A DNA stretch of 48,758 bases from Pimelobacter simplex (GTDB lineage Bacteria; Actinomycetota; Actinomycetes; Propionibacteriales; Nocardioidaceae): assembly GCA_016803235.1 (NCBI GenBank), contig JADCLI010000046.1:1-48758 (forward strand), in the 5' to 3' direction. Below, piece by piece: positions 39,911-48,758 of this stretch. The translations under genes and the position numbers were made by a program. Each line of letters begins with the position of its first letter. The stretch's first letter is position 1. The notes under the pieces were generated by a model. That model saw only the letters and a list, made by a program, of their open reading frames with translations. It was not told the origin of the DNA and ran no database searches.

Positions 39911-41026
39911 ATGGAGCGGGGCGAGCGCGAGCGCCGGCACCGGAGGCGGGTCCTCGCCGGGCTCGCGGCGGCGGAAGCGGCGGCAGCCGTGCTGGCGGTC
40001 GTCGTCGGGTTCCTGGTGAGCACGCAGGGCAATGAGCACGGCCCCCTGCCGGTCCGGGCGCCCGAGCCGACGCCGGCGCCGCCGCCGGTGGTGGTGGAGC
40101 TGCCTGGCCAGCGCGACCTCCCGATCGCCGTCGCCGAGATCAGGGGCGCGTTGCTCGTCGCCACCCTGCGTCGGCTGGACCGACCCGGGACGGCGACCCT
40201 GTGGCGCAGGGCCGCCGGCGGCTGGCAGCGGGTCGGCAGCCTCGAGGACGCGGTCCCGCGGCACCTCGACCGGGACTCCGCCGGCACCTACCTCTCGCCC
40301 GGGCCGGGCCGCCTGGACCTCGTCGCGCGCACCTCGGACAGCGCCGGCCTCCGCTTCTCGCGCGACGGTGGCGCCACGTGGACCCGCCTGGCCCCGCCGG
40401 CGGGCTGTGGCGGCTGCTACGTCGTGCTGCACGGCGACCGGTTCTACGCCCGGCGGCCCGACCACTTCACGACCCTGGCGCGGGTGGCCTTCGGGGCGAC
40501 CGCCTGGGAGGAGCGAGCGATCCCCGCTGGCGCGGGACCCGAGCGCGGCTACGGCGCCCTGGTCGCCCTGGCGGACGGGACCCTCGTCGTCGAGGAGGCG
40601 GGAGGCTGCGTCGCCGGCGCCCGGGGGCACTACCGGGTCTCCCGCGACCACGGCGAGACCTGGAGCGGGCGGCGGGCGCTGCCGGGATCCAGCAACTGCC
40701 TCGCCGACGCCGTAGGGGGCACGCTGCACGCGCACTGCAACACCACCGGCTGCTACTACGACACCGGGGGTGACGGGGGCGGCGAGGGGACCTATGCGAG
40801 CACGGACCTCCGGCACTGGGAGCCGCTGCTCGAGCCGCCGCGCCCCGACCCGCCGGCGTGCCCGCGCGGGCGCGGCCGGGACGGCGTCTACCGCTGGGTC
40901 GACGAGGCGCCGGTGCGGGTCGGGAACGAGGTCGCCAAGCTCTTCCACCTCACCAGGAACGGTCGTGAGCACGTGCTGAAGGTGTCGCGCGACGAGTGCC
41001 GCACCTGGCAGCGGGTGCTGCCCTGA
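39911..41026 (+). CDS. membrane-anchored BNR/Asp-box beta-propeller protein
   Basis: A 371-residue protein with an arginine-rich N-terminus, one membrane helix (about 14-37), a proline-rich linker and an external beta-propeller-like domain. Two Asp-box motifs, FSRDGGATWTR and SRDHGETWSG, mark sialidase/BNR-type repeats. Residues for sialidase catalysis are not evident, so binding rather than cleavage is likelier. Many cysteines (for example GCGGCYV, GGCVAG, SSNCLAD, HAHCNTTGCYY) suggest disulfides. It is divergent from paralogue 2 of the TPR-LuxR regulators, with 139 bp between. Function is unknown. Confidence 0.65.
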   Translation: MERGERERRHRRRVLAGLAAAEAAAAVLAVVVGFLVSTQGNEHGPLPVRAPEPTPAPPPVVVELPGQRDLPIAVAEIRGALLVATLRRLDRPGTATLWRRAAGGWQRVGSLEDAVPRHLDRDSAGTYLSPGPGRLDLVARTSDSAGLRFSRDGGATWTRLAPPAGCGGCYVVLHGDRFYARRPDHFTTLARVAFGATAWEERAIPAGAGPERGYGALVALADGTLVVEEAGGCVAGARGHYRVSRDHGETWSGRRALPGSSNCLADAVGGTLHAHCNTTGCYYDTGGDGGGEGTYASTDLRHWEPLLEPPRPDPPACPRGRGRDGVYRWVDEAPVRVGNEVAKLFHLTRNGREHVLKVSRDECRTWQRVLP

Positions 41027-41051
41027 CGGACGCCGCGCACCCGGCGGAAGA

Positions 41052-41073
41052 TTGTTCGGCCGGACGGGAACAA
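41052..41073. promoter_or_regulatory. TTGTTC-N10-GAACAA dyad upstream of dnaK
   Basis: TTGTTC (41052-41057) and GAACAA (41068-41073) form a perfect 6-bp dyad about 35 bp left of the HAIR-like site. It could be a second operator for the heat-shock operon or a weak terminator for the BNR gene, which ends 25 bp earlier. Confidence 0.35.
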
Positions 41074-41107
41074 CCCCCCGTCGTGCCCCGTTGTGCCCTG
41101 TGTCAGA

Positions 41108-41128
41108 CTTGAGTCCATCCGGCTCAAC
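41108..41128. promoter_or_regulatory. HAIR-like HspR operator and dnaK promoter region
   Basis: CTTGAGT (41108-41114), seven bases, then GCTCAAC (41122-41128) matches the HAIR consensus CTTGAGT-N7-ACTCAAG at 12 of 14 positions. A TATCTT -10 box follows directly (41129-41134). HspR, encoded at the end of this operon, is the known repressor at such sites. Confidence 0.85.
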
Positions 41129-41168
41129 TATCTTGAATCCACATCTTCAGCACGGAGGAGAAACACCC

Positions 41169-43024
<1,856 letters not shown>

Positions 43025-43028
<4 letters not shown>

Positions 43029-43627
43029 CCGACGACAACGTCAACCCGGAGGAGGGGGAGCCGGGTCCGGAGGTCGAGGACGTTGCGCAGCAACTGTCTC
43101 GAGACCCGGCTCCCTCGCCCGAGGGCGACGAGCCCGAGGCGGCCGAGAGCCCCGAGGTGGCGGAGAGCCCCGAGGTGCCCGAGGCCGAGGCCGACGAGCT
43201 GACCGTCACGAGGATGGAGCTCGAGGAGCGCACGCTCGACCTGCAGCGCCTGCAGGCGGAGTTCCTCAACTACAAGCGCCGGGTCGAACGGGACCGCGAG
43301 CTGCTGCGCGAGAACGCGACGTACGCCGCGCTCACCCCGATCATCGACGTGCTCGACACGATCGACCGGGCCCGTGAGCACGAGCCGCTCGAGGGTGGGT
43401 TCAAGGCCACGGCCGAGCAGCTCGAGCGGGTGGTCGCCGGCCTGGGCCTGGTGAAGTTCGGCGAGGTCGGCGACGCGTTCGACCCCACCGTCCACGAGGC
43501 TCTCTCGCACATCGGCACCGACGCCGAGGTCGAGGTGACGACCTGCAAGGTGATCGCGAAGGCCGGCTACAAGATCGGTGAGCGGGTGGTCCGCGCAGCA
43601 CAGGTGCTGGTGGTCGACCCGGCCTGA
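43025..43627 (+). CDS. grpE: nucleotide exchange factor GrpE
   Basis: A 200-residue co-chaperone that releases ADP from DnaK. The first 65 residues are acidic and probably disordered. Then comes the long dimerising helix (RTLDLQRLQAEFLNYKRR) and the C-terminal beta-domain (FGEVGDAFDPTVHEALSH, GYKIGERVVRAAQVLVV) that contacts the DnaK nucleotide domain. Translation starts at a GTG that overlaps the dnaK stop codon as GTGA, so synthesis is coupled. It is regulated with dnaK by the HspR site. Confidence 0.96.
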
Positions 43628-43666
43628 TGACGGACACGACAGCAACGACGAGGAGGGAGGTGCGCG

Positions 43667-44857
43667 ATGAGTGACGACGGGATCCGGTCCGACTGGGCGA
43701 CCAAGGACTTCTACAAGGAGCTCGGGGTCGCGAAGACCGCGTCACAGGACGACATCAAGAAGGCCTACCGCAAGCTCGCGCGCGCCAACCACCCCGACTC
43801 GCACCCCGACGACACCGCCAAGCACGACAAGTTCAAGGCGGTGGCCGAGGCGTACGACGTCATCGGCGACGCCGACAAGCGCAAGAAGTACGACCAGGCC
43901 CGTGAGATGTTCAGCCGCGGCGGCTACCCCGCCGGTGCCGGCTTCGGTGGGGGTGCTGGTGGCTTCGGCGGCAGCGTGAACCTCGAGGACCTGCTCCGCG
44001 ACCGGGCGGGCGGCGGCGGGGGCGGCTTCGGCGACCTGTTCGGCGACCTGTTCGGCGGAGGCGGCCGCGGCCGCGCCCGCGCCCCGCGGGCCACCCGCGG
44101 CGCGGACCTCGAGACGACCGCCACGATCGGCTTCACCGAGGCGCTCGACGGCGCCACGGTGTCGCTGCGGGTCAGCTCCGACGGTGCCTGCGCGACCTGC
44201 CACGGCACGGGCGGCAAGCCCGGCACGCAGCCGCACGTCTGCCCGACCTGCGACGGCGCCGGCGTGGTCACCGCGTCGGTCGGCGGCGGGTTCTCCATGA
44301 ACGAGACCTGCCCGTCGTGCGGTGGCCGACAGCTCGTCTACGACGACCCGTGTCCCACCTGCCACGGCACCGGCCAGGGCCGGGCCACCCGCACCATCCA
44401 GGCCAAGATCCCCGCGGGCGTCAAGGACGGCCAGCGGATCCGGCTGCGCGGAAAGGGCGCTCCCGGCGACAACGGCGGACCTGCCGGCGACCTCTACGTC
44501 ACCGTCAAGGTCACCGGTCACCGGGTGTTCGGTCGCAAGGGAGAGCACCTCACCGTCGACGTACCCGTGTCGTTCGCGGAGCTCGCCCTCGGCGCGGAGA
44601 TCAAGATCCCCACGCTCGGCGGCGCCCCGGTGACCCTCAAGGTCCCCGCCGGCACGCCCAACGGGCGCACCTTCCGGGTGCGCGGCAAGGGCGCGACCAA
44701 GGCCGACGGCTCGCGGGGCGACCTGCTCGCCACGGTCGAGGTGCAGGTGCCGAGCAACCTCGGCGCCGAGGCCAAGGAGGCCCTGGAGGCGTACGCCGCC
44801 GCCACCGCCGACACCCGGCTGCGCTCGGGCCTGTTCGCCGGCGAGGACGCGAGCTGA
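43667..44857 (+). CDS. dnaJ: Hsp40 co-chaperone DnaJ
   Basis: A 396-residue type I DnaJ. The J domain has FYKELGVAKTASQDDIKKAY and the HPD triad in RANHPDSHP. A glycine/phenylalanine-rich stretch follows (GAGFGGGAGGFGGS). Four zinc-finger repeats are complete: CATCHGTG, CPTCDGAG, CPSCGGRQ and CPTCHGTG. The C-terminal substrate domains end VPSNLGAEAKEALE. It delivers clients to DnaK and stimulates its ATPase. GAGGAGGGAGG lies upstream of the ATG. The gene ends overlapping hspR as TGATG. Confidence 0.96.
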   Translation: MSDDGIRSDWATKDFYKELGVAKTASQDDIKKAYRKLARANHPDSHPDDTAKHDKFKAVAEAYDVIGDADKRKKYDQAREMFSRGGYPAGAGFGGGAGGFGGSVNLEDLLRDRAGGGGGGFGDLFGDLFGGGGRGRARAPRATRGADLETTATIGFTEALDGATVSLRVSSDGACATCHGTGGKPGTQPHVCPTCDGAGVVTASVGGGFSMNETCPSCGGRQLVYDDPCPTCHGTGQGRATRTIQAKIPAGVKDGQRIRLRGKGAPGDNGGPAGDLYVTVKVTGHRVFGRKGEHLTVDVPVSFAELALGAEIKIPTLGGAPVTLKVPAGTPNGRTFRVRGKGATKADGSRGDLLATVEVQVPSNLGAEAKEALEAYAAATADTRLRSGLFAGEDAS

Positions 44858-45294
44858 TGGCCGTCCGACCGCCGCAGGGTCCTCCCGGCGAGGAGGAGGC
44901 CGTCTACGTGATCAGCGTGGCGGCCCAGCTCAGCGGGCTGCACCCGCAGACGCTGCGCACCTACGAGCGGGTCGGGCTGATCACCCCCGGGCGCACGGGA
45001 GGCGGCGGTCGGCGCTACTCCTACCGCGACATCGAGCGGCTGCGCGAGATCGCCCGGCTCACCGCGTCCGGCATCGGCATCGAGGGCGTCAAGCGGATCC
45101 TCGACCTCGAGAACGCCGTCACCGCCCTCCGCGCGCGCAACGCCGAGCTGGTCGCCGAGCTCGAGGCGACCCGCGAGGCGTTGCGCCAGGCCGCGGCCGC
45201 GCGGCCCGTCGTACCCCGCAGCAACCTGCCCGCGCTCCCCACCACCGCGGTCGGTCAGTCCGTCGTGGTGTGGCGCCGACCCGGTGTGAAGTAG
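44857..45294 (+). CDS. hspR: heat-shock repressor HspR
   Basis: A 145-residue MerR-family repressor. The winged HTH reads YVISVAAQLSGLHPQTLRTY and ERVGLITPGRTGGGGRRYS, followed by a helix (NAVTALRARNAELVAELEAT) that dimerises. In Streptomyces and Mycobacterium, HspR binds HAIR sites and uses DnaK as co-repressor, forming a feedback loop; the HAIR-like sequence before dnaK fits this. The start overlaps the dnaJ stop. It is the last gene of the operon and a hairpin follows. Confidence 0.95.
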   Translation: MAVRPPQGPPGEEEAVYVISVAAQLSGLHPQTLRTYERVGLITPGRTGGGGRRYSYRDIERLREIARLTASGIGIEGVKRILDLENAVTALRARNAELVAELEATREALRQAAAARPVVPRSNLPALPTTAVGQSVVVWRRPGVK

Positions 45295-45310
45295 CCCGGG
45301 ATTCACGCCG

Positions 45311-45362
45311 CCCGGCAGAAAGTGGCTTCGGACCGTCGGTCCCGGTGCCAGTTCCTGCCGGG
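45311..45362. terminator. hairpin between hspR and the convergent exported-protein gene
   Basis: CCCGGCAG (45311-45318) pairs with CTGCCGGG (45355-45362). Inside are TGGC/GCCA and GGACC/GGTCC stems, making a branched long hairpin. It starts 16 bp after the hspR stop and ends one base before the opposing stop codon, so it can end both transcripts. Confidence 0.65.
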
Positions 45363-46190
45363 TCAGCGCGGGAAGGTGCCCTGGCGGGCCTCGGACCAGC
45401 AGGAGCGGTCGTCGATGCCGTCGGGGGTGGTGTTCGGGGTGCCGTCGGCGTTGAAGCCGGCGTCGTCCTTGAACGCCAGCACCTGGATCCTCAGGTTGGG
45501 GAGCGTGATGTTGCCGCTCACCTGGGCCTGCCACAGCTGCCCGTAGACACCGGTCAGGGCGCCGCGGGTGGCGTCGATGCCGGTGTAGCCCTGTCCGTTG
45601 ACGTGACCGCCGTTGCCGGTGCCGCCGTACACCTGCGGCCCGGTGGTGCCGGGGCCGAAGAAGCCGCCGTCGTAGGTCGCCGGGACGCCGAACGGGTTGG
45701 CGACGTACGGCGGCGCGCCCGGCGCCGTCGTCAGGTCGGTCGTGGCCTGCCCGATCTGGGTGCTGCCCTGCAGGTTGATGCCGGTGCCGCGCAGGGTGGT
45801 GACGTCGAAGCCGGCGTCCGCCGCGCCGATCTCCAGCGCCGACGTGCCGTCGCCGGAGGTCAGCTTGATCGTGTACCTCACCGGCCCGACCGACTCGGTC
45901 TTCGAGACGCACAGCCCGTCCATGCCGGCGCGGGCGAAGCCGGCGCGCAGCAGGTTCTTCCAGGTGCCGGTGCCCAGCCGCACCGGCGCCATGCCGAAGG
46001 CCGCGTCGTCGGCGGTGATCCGCGACGACGAGAACGTCGCGTCGCCGCCCTGGATCACGACCGTCGCGTCGAGGCCGAGCGCCTGCTGCCAGGTCAACGT
46101 CGCCAGGGCGCCGAGCGTCGCAAGCGACGTGCCGGCCACCGCCGCCGCCCGGCGCCACCGGGTCCCGTGCCGCTGCTCCACGTCGGCCAT
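45363..46190 (-). CDS. exported DUF6230-like protein
   Basis: A 275-residue protein with a basic start, a hydrophobic signal or anchor (about residues 12-35) and an extracytoplasmic part. The pattern (beta-rich, glycine-rich, one cysteine in GLCVSK, another in DRSCWSE) and the closing GNITLPNLRIQVLAF resemble the DUF6230-type protein at 47555-48295, so it is considered a distant relative. DUF6230 proteins are a poorly studied family of Actinobacteria. It overlaps the upstream gene as ATGA and is last in the coupled cluster. Function is unknown; a surface or envelope role is inferred from export. Confidence 0.65.
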   Translation of the reverse strand: MADVEQRHGTRWRRAAAVAGTSLATLGALATLTWQQALGLDATVVIQGGDATFSSSRITADDAAFGMAPVRLGTGTWKNLLRAGFARAGMDGLCVSKTESVGPVRYTIKLTSGDGTSALEIGAADAGFDVTTLRGTGINLQGSTQIGQATTDLTTAPGAPPYVANPFGVPATYDGGFFGPGTTGPQVYGGTGNGGHVNGQGYTGIDATRGALTGVYGQLWQAQVSGNITLPNLRIQVLAFKDDAGFNADGTPNTTPDGIDDRSCWSEARQGTFPR

Positions 46191-47125
46191 CAGCCCACCG
46201 AGATCGTCGTGTTGGGCAGCTGGATCGAGTTGAGCGGGTTGCCGGACCCGTCGACGGGGACCTGCGTGTAGGGGTCGCTCGGGTTCGGCCGGTGCGTGAC
46301 CAGGTAGTAGAAGTCGAGGTTCACGCCGAGCAGGGTGTAGTTCTCGCCGCCACCGAGCCACTGCGCGAGGTCCCCGGCGAAGTCGGCGGCGCTCAGCTCG
46401 CAGGTGCCGCCGATGCCGAGGAAGCCGCCGCGCGCGGTGCCGCCCACCAGGCCGCAGGCCAGGTGGGTCGCGGTCGGCAGCTGCGCGACCGGCACCGTGA
46501 AGGAGCTGTTCGCGGTCGCGAGCACCTCGGTCCACACGCCGGCGCCGCCGATCGTGATCGCCTGGTCCGGGTCGATCGTCAGCCGGTACGGCGCCGCCGG
46601 CTTCGGCTGCGGCGCGTCCCCGCTGTCGGCGTACAGCTGGATGTCGGTGGTGCCGCCCGCCGCGCATGCCGGCACCGGGGTGGTGTCGCCGGTGCAGAAC
46701 TGCAGCCCGCTGAACGCCACTTGGTAGAGGTCGGTGCGCGAGCCGGCGGCCGCGTAGTAGACGGTGTTGGGGAACTTCCGGCCGTACGCCGTGCGGATCT
46801 GCCCGATCGCGGCGTCGGGGTTCGACGTGGTGACGTTGCCGGACTGGAGATGCCAGCGCACCCCGGCCAGGCACGGGTACATCCGGCCGGCGGCGTTGAA
46901 GTCGCCGGCACCGTTGTCGAGCTGGACGTCCTGGCGCCGCTGCTGGGGGTTGCTGCTGCCCGGCTGGTCGCACGCGAACGGCTGGTAGGAGCCGCTCTGG
47001 GCCTGGCCGAGGGCGCGGTCGCCGGCGCGCGGCAGCAGCACGCAGGCCGCCGCGAGCGCCAGCACCGCACCCAGCACGAGCCATCGCTGCCGTGCGAGCG
47101 ACCGCCCTCGCGGGCCGGGCCTCAC
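46190..47125 (-). CDS. exported unknown protein of the DUF6230/DUF6114 cluster
   Basis: A 311-residue protein with an N-terminal hydrophobic segment (about residues 12-32) and a long exported part. It has paired cysteines (FACDQPG, YPCLAGV, QFCTGDT, PACAAGG, ACGLVGG, GTCELSA), so disulfides are likely. The end reads NSIQLPNTTISV, echoing the LPN motif of its neighbours. No known family is recognised. The GTG at 47125 is 10 bp after the DUF6114 stop, and its stop overlaps the next start. It is probably produced together with the DUF6230-like proteins. Confidence 0.65.
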   Translation of the reverse strand: MRPGPRGRSLARQRWLVLGAVLALAAACVLLPRAGDRALGQAQSGSYQPFACDQPGSSNPQQRRQDVQLDNGAGDFNAAGRMYPCLAGVRWHLQSGNVTTSNPDAAIGQIRTAYGRKFPNTVYYAAAGSRTDLYQVAFSGLQFCTGDTTPVPACAAGGTTDIQLYADSGDAPQPKPAAPYRLTIDPDQAITIGGAGVWTEVLATANSSFTVPVAQLPTATHLACGLVGGTARGGFLGIGGTCELSAADFAGDLAQWLGGGENYTLLGVNLDFYYLVTHRPNPSDPYTQVPVDGSGNPLNSIQLPNTTISVG

Positions 47126-47135
47126 GGGAGCGGCC

Positions 47136-47555
47136 TCACGAGACGGGGACCGCGCGGCGGCGACCGGCCACGCGCCGGCGCGGGGCCTTCTCGCCCCACG
47201 CCCAGACCATCGAGCCGCCGAGGATGCCGAGCACCGAGCCGACGAGGTAGCCGCCGAGGTTGGCTGCGACGAACGCCGCCAGCGCGAGGCCGACGGCGAG
47301 CAGCCCGACCAGGCCCCGGTAGTGCGGGGCGAACCAGGCGACCAGGCCGAACAGGACCAGGCCGCCGCCGAGGATGTAGCCGGCCGAGTAGCTCCACCCG
47401 CCGCTCACGGCGAGCAGGAAGGAGAAGAACATCGAGCGGACGATCAACGCCCCGGCGAGGATGCACCACAGCCCGCCCCAGAAGGGACGGGTACGCCGGA
47501 ACGAGCGGAACGCCGTCCGCGCGGCCCGGGTGCGGCGCCGTACCTGCGCCGTCAT
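47136..47555 (-). CDS. DUF6114 membrane protein
   Basis: A 139-residue membrane protein with about four helices: residues 24-45, 50-72, 76-98 and 100-118. The RRTRPFWGGLWCILAGALI start, the closing NLGGYLVGSVLGILGGSMVW and the basic tail are characteristic of DUF6114, a family known from Streptomyces and relatives. It usually accompanies DUF6230 genes, as here: the start overlaps the DUF6230 stop as ATGA. It may form a membrane partner or export platform for the exported proteins; this is inference from gene pairing. Confidence 0.8.
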   Translation of the reverse strand: MTAQVRRRTRAARTAFRSFRRTRPFWGGLWCILAGALIVRSMFFSFLLAVSGGWSYSAGYILGGGLVLFGLVAWFAPHYRGLVGLLAVGLALAAFVAANLGGYLVGSVLGILGGSMVWAWGEKAPRRRVAGRRRAVPVS

Positions 47556-48295
47556 CAGCCGGCCGCCTGGGTCGGGCAGTCGGCCTGGGTCTTGCGGCCG
47601 GGCACGACCTTGATCTTGAGATTCGGCAAGGTGATCGCTCCTTGCAGGTTGATGCCGTAGGTGTCGCCGCCGAGGCCGCCGACGTTGAGCCGGTCGACGG
47701 TGAGGCCGAAGTCGCCGGGGTCGGGCTGGGCCTGCCCGCCCGGCCAGGCGATGCCGGCCTTCTCGTCGACGGTGTCGGCGCTCTGGCCCAGGTTCATGCC
47801 GCTGATCAGGTTGCCGAAGCCGTTGAGAGAGCGGGAGTTCACGAACAGGTTGCTCGCGGTGATGTGGTTGCCGCCGGTCAGCAGGCCGTCGGCGTCGAAG
47901 GTCAGCGCGTTGCCGGCGCCGTCGGCGGTGGTGTTGCTGCCGTTGGCGAAGGAGCCCTTCACCGGTACGCCGGCGAGGATCATCAGCGAGACCTCGCCGA
48001 CCACCGGCACGGTCTCGTGGGCGATCGCGCACAGCCCGGCCAGCTTGGCCGAGCGGATGCCGAGCTCGGCGACGCCGTTGTCCTGGCCGGTCGAGGCGTC
48101 ATTGGTGGCGAGGAAGCCGGCCGCCTGCGCGCCCTGGAGGTAGTTCGAGTAGAGCTTGAACTCCTGGTCGGCGGTCGTGAAGTTCACCGCCAGCGCGCTG
48201 CTGCTCACGAGCTGGAACATCGCGATCAGCGCGGCCAGCCCGCCGGCGAGCGGCACCAGCGCTCGCCGGCGGGTGCCGAGGCGGACCTCGGTCAT
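47555..48295 (-). CDS. DUF6230 exported protein
   Basis: A 246-residue protein with a signal or anchor (about residues 10-35, LVPLAGGLAALIAMFQLVSS) and an extracytoplasmic beta-rich part. Family-like stretches are FTTADQEFKLYSNYLQG, SAKLAGLCAIAHETVPVVG, and the end GAITLPNLKIKVVPG with a final cysteine. Such proteins are sometimes annotated as cholesterol esterase, without visible hydrolase motifs; I see none here. It is coupled on both sides by ATGA overlaps to DUF6114 genes. Role unknown. Confidence 0.78.
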   Translation of the reverse strand: MTEVRLGTRRRALVPLAGGLAALIAMFQLVSSSALAVNFTTADQEFKLYSNYLQGAQAAGFLATNDASTGQDNGVAELGIRSAKLAGLCAIAHETVPVVGEVSLMILAGVPVKGSFANGSNTTADGAGNALTFDADGLLTGGNHITASNLFVNSRSLNGFGNLISGMNLGQSADTVDEKAGIAWPGGQAQPDPGDFGLTVDRLNVGGLGGDTYGINLQGAITLPNLKIKVVPGRKTQADCPTQAAG

Positions 48296-48758
48296 CGCGC
48301 CGCCCGCCCGGCCGCCCGCTTCGCCGCGCGTGCGACGTCCTTCTCGACGAAGCGCTCGAGCTGCTTCGCCGAGTACGGCGTCCACGAGAAGACCAGGCCG
48401 GAGCCGGTGATGCCGAGGACCATGCCGACCAGCCAGCCGCCGAGGTTGGCCAGTGGCAGCGAGGCGACCGCGAGCATCATCGCGACCAGGGCGGGGAAGT
48501 GCCGTTGCGCGGGCAGGACCAGGGCGATCCCGGCCGCGGCGACCATGCCCCCGGCGAGCAGCAGCGGCGTGATGCTGCGGATGCCGACGGTGGTGTAGAA
48601 GGCGAAGGTGCCTCCGAGCAGGGGCTTGGCGATGAAGTACGCACCCAGCGCGAGGATCAGTGCTCCCCAGAACGGGCGGGTACGACGGAAGCGGGTGAAC
48701 CGTTGACGGAGCGCGGCCGGCCGTGACAGGTGTTCCGGGCTCGACGAGGTGGCGGTGG
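48292..48758 (-). CDS. DUF6114 membrane protein, N-terminus beyond the window
   Basis: The visible 154 residues contain RFRRTRPFWGALILALGAYF, followed by about four membrane helices and NLGGWLVGMVLGITGSGLVF, the same layout as the complete DUF6114 protein at 47136-47555. The frame is open to the right edge without a convincing start (TATSSSPEHLSRP is read at the edge), so the gene is cut. Its stop overlaps the DUF6230 start as ATGA. Two DUF6114 paralogues in one operon suggest two subunits of a membrane assembly. Confidence 0.8.
   Translation of the reverse strand, partial: TATSSSPEHLSRPAALRQRFTRFRRTRPFWGALILALGAYFIAKPLLGGTFAFYTTVGIRSITPLLLAGGMVAAAGIALVLPAQRHFPALVAMMLAVASLPLANLGGWLVGMVLGITGSGLVFSWTPYSAKQLERFVEKDVARAAKRAAGRAAR

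Noticed and set aside
39911..41026. Active sialidase
   Set aside because: Asp-box repeats are present but the catalytic arginine triad and tyrosine of sialidases are not recognisable.

Overview
The window is a chromosomal segment of a high-GC actinobacterium, most likely a member of the Nocardioidaceae such as Nocardioides. The signs are extreme GC at third codon positions, frequent GTG starts, several apparently leaderless genes with a TAnnnT box 6-8 nt before the start codon, F420-type enzymes, a maleylpyruvate-isomerase-fold protein, a dnaK-grpE-dnaJ-hspR operon with a HAIR-like operator, and DUF6230/DUF6114 genes. No plasmid, phage, insertion sequence, tRNA, rRNA or CRISPR array was recognised. 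About 47 genes are supported.

Layout. 0.1-5.6 kb: a cysteine-free Rrf2 regulator divergent from a large acyl-CoA dehydrogenase, then a secreted GH43-like protein, a DinB/MDMPI-fold protein and an SDR. 5.6-8.4 kb: two tiny paralogous Cys/His-rich proteins on either side of a DUF1294 membrane protein, a crotonase and a membrane-anchored protein. 8.5-13.1 kb: a ferredoxin reductase and acyl-lipid/acyl-CoA desaturase operon divergent from a PucR-type regulator and an SGNH lipoprotein. 13.2-15.2 kb: two HpcH/HpaI-family CoA-ester lyases, one of the Mcl1 malyl-CoA lyase type. 15.2-20.2 kb: small proteins, a polyhydroxyalkanoate synthase and depolymerase pair, and a second divergent PucR-type regulator. 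20.3-28.8 kb: an ABC exporter, nitroreductase, small ORF, large LAL/LuxR regulator, cytochrome P450, unknown protein and VOC protein. 28.8-35.0 kb: sulfotransferase, SDR, aldo-keto reductase, DUF1214 protein, LLM/F420 oxidoreductase, Ddn-like protein and SnoaL-like protein. 35.0-41.0 kb: two TPR-LuxR paralogues, unknown exported or anchored proteins, and a large imperfect inverted-repeat element. 41.1-45.3 kb: dnaK-grpE-dnaJ-hspR. 45.4-48.8 kb: an exported/membrane gene cluster (DUF6230-like, unknown exported, DUF6114, DUF6230, partial DUF6114) in one translationally coupled run.

How the genes may work together. Much of the window is lipid and CoA-ester metabolism: beta-oxidation (acyl-CoA dehydrogenase, crotonase), desaturation with its electron donor, PHA storage and mobilisation, and malyl-CoA chemistry. 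Two sites fitting the TnnAACnnGTTnnA motif of the steroid-degradation repressor KstR, one a perfect 14-bp palindrome, precede the SDR-sulfotransferase and LLM-DUF1214 operons. This suggests these poorly understood enzymes belong to a sterol or steroid regulon; that is an inference from the motif and from remembered gene order in Mycobacterium.

The least described parts are the DUF6230/DUF6114 cluster, whose three exported proteins share an LPN motif near the C-terminus, and the paired mini Cys-rich proteins. Very long, nearly perfect inverted repeats occur at several convergent gene ends, and one intergenic fold-back element spans 224 bp.
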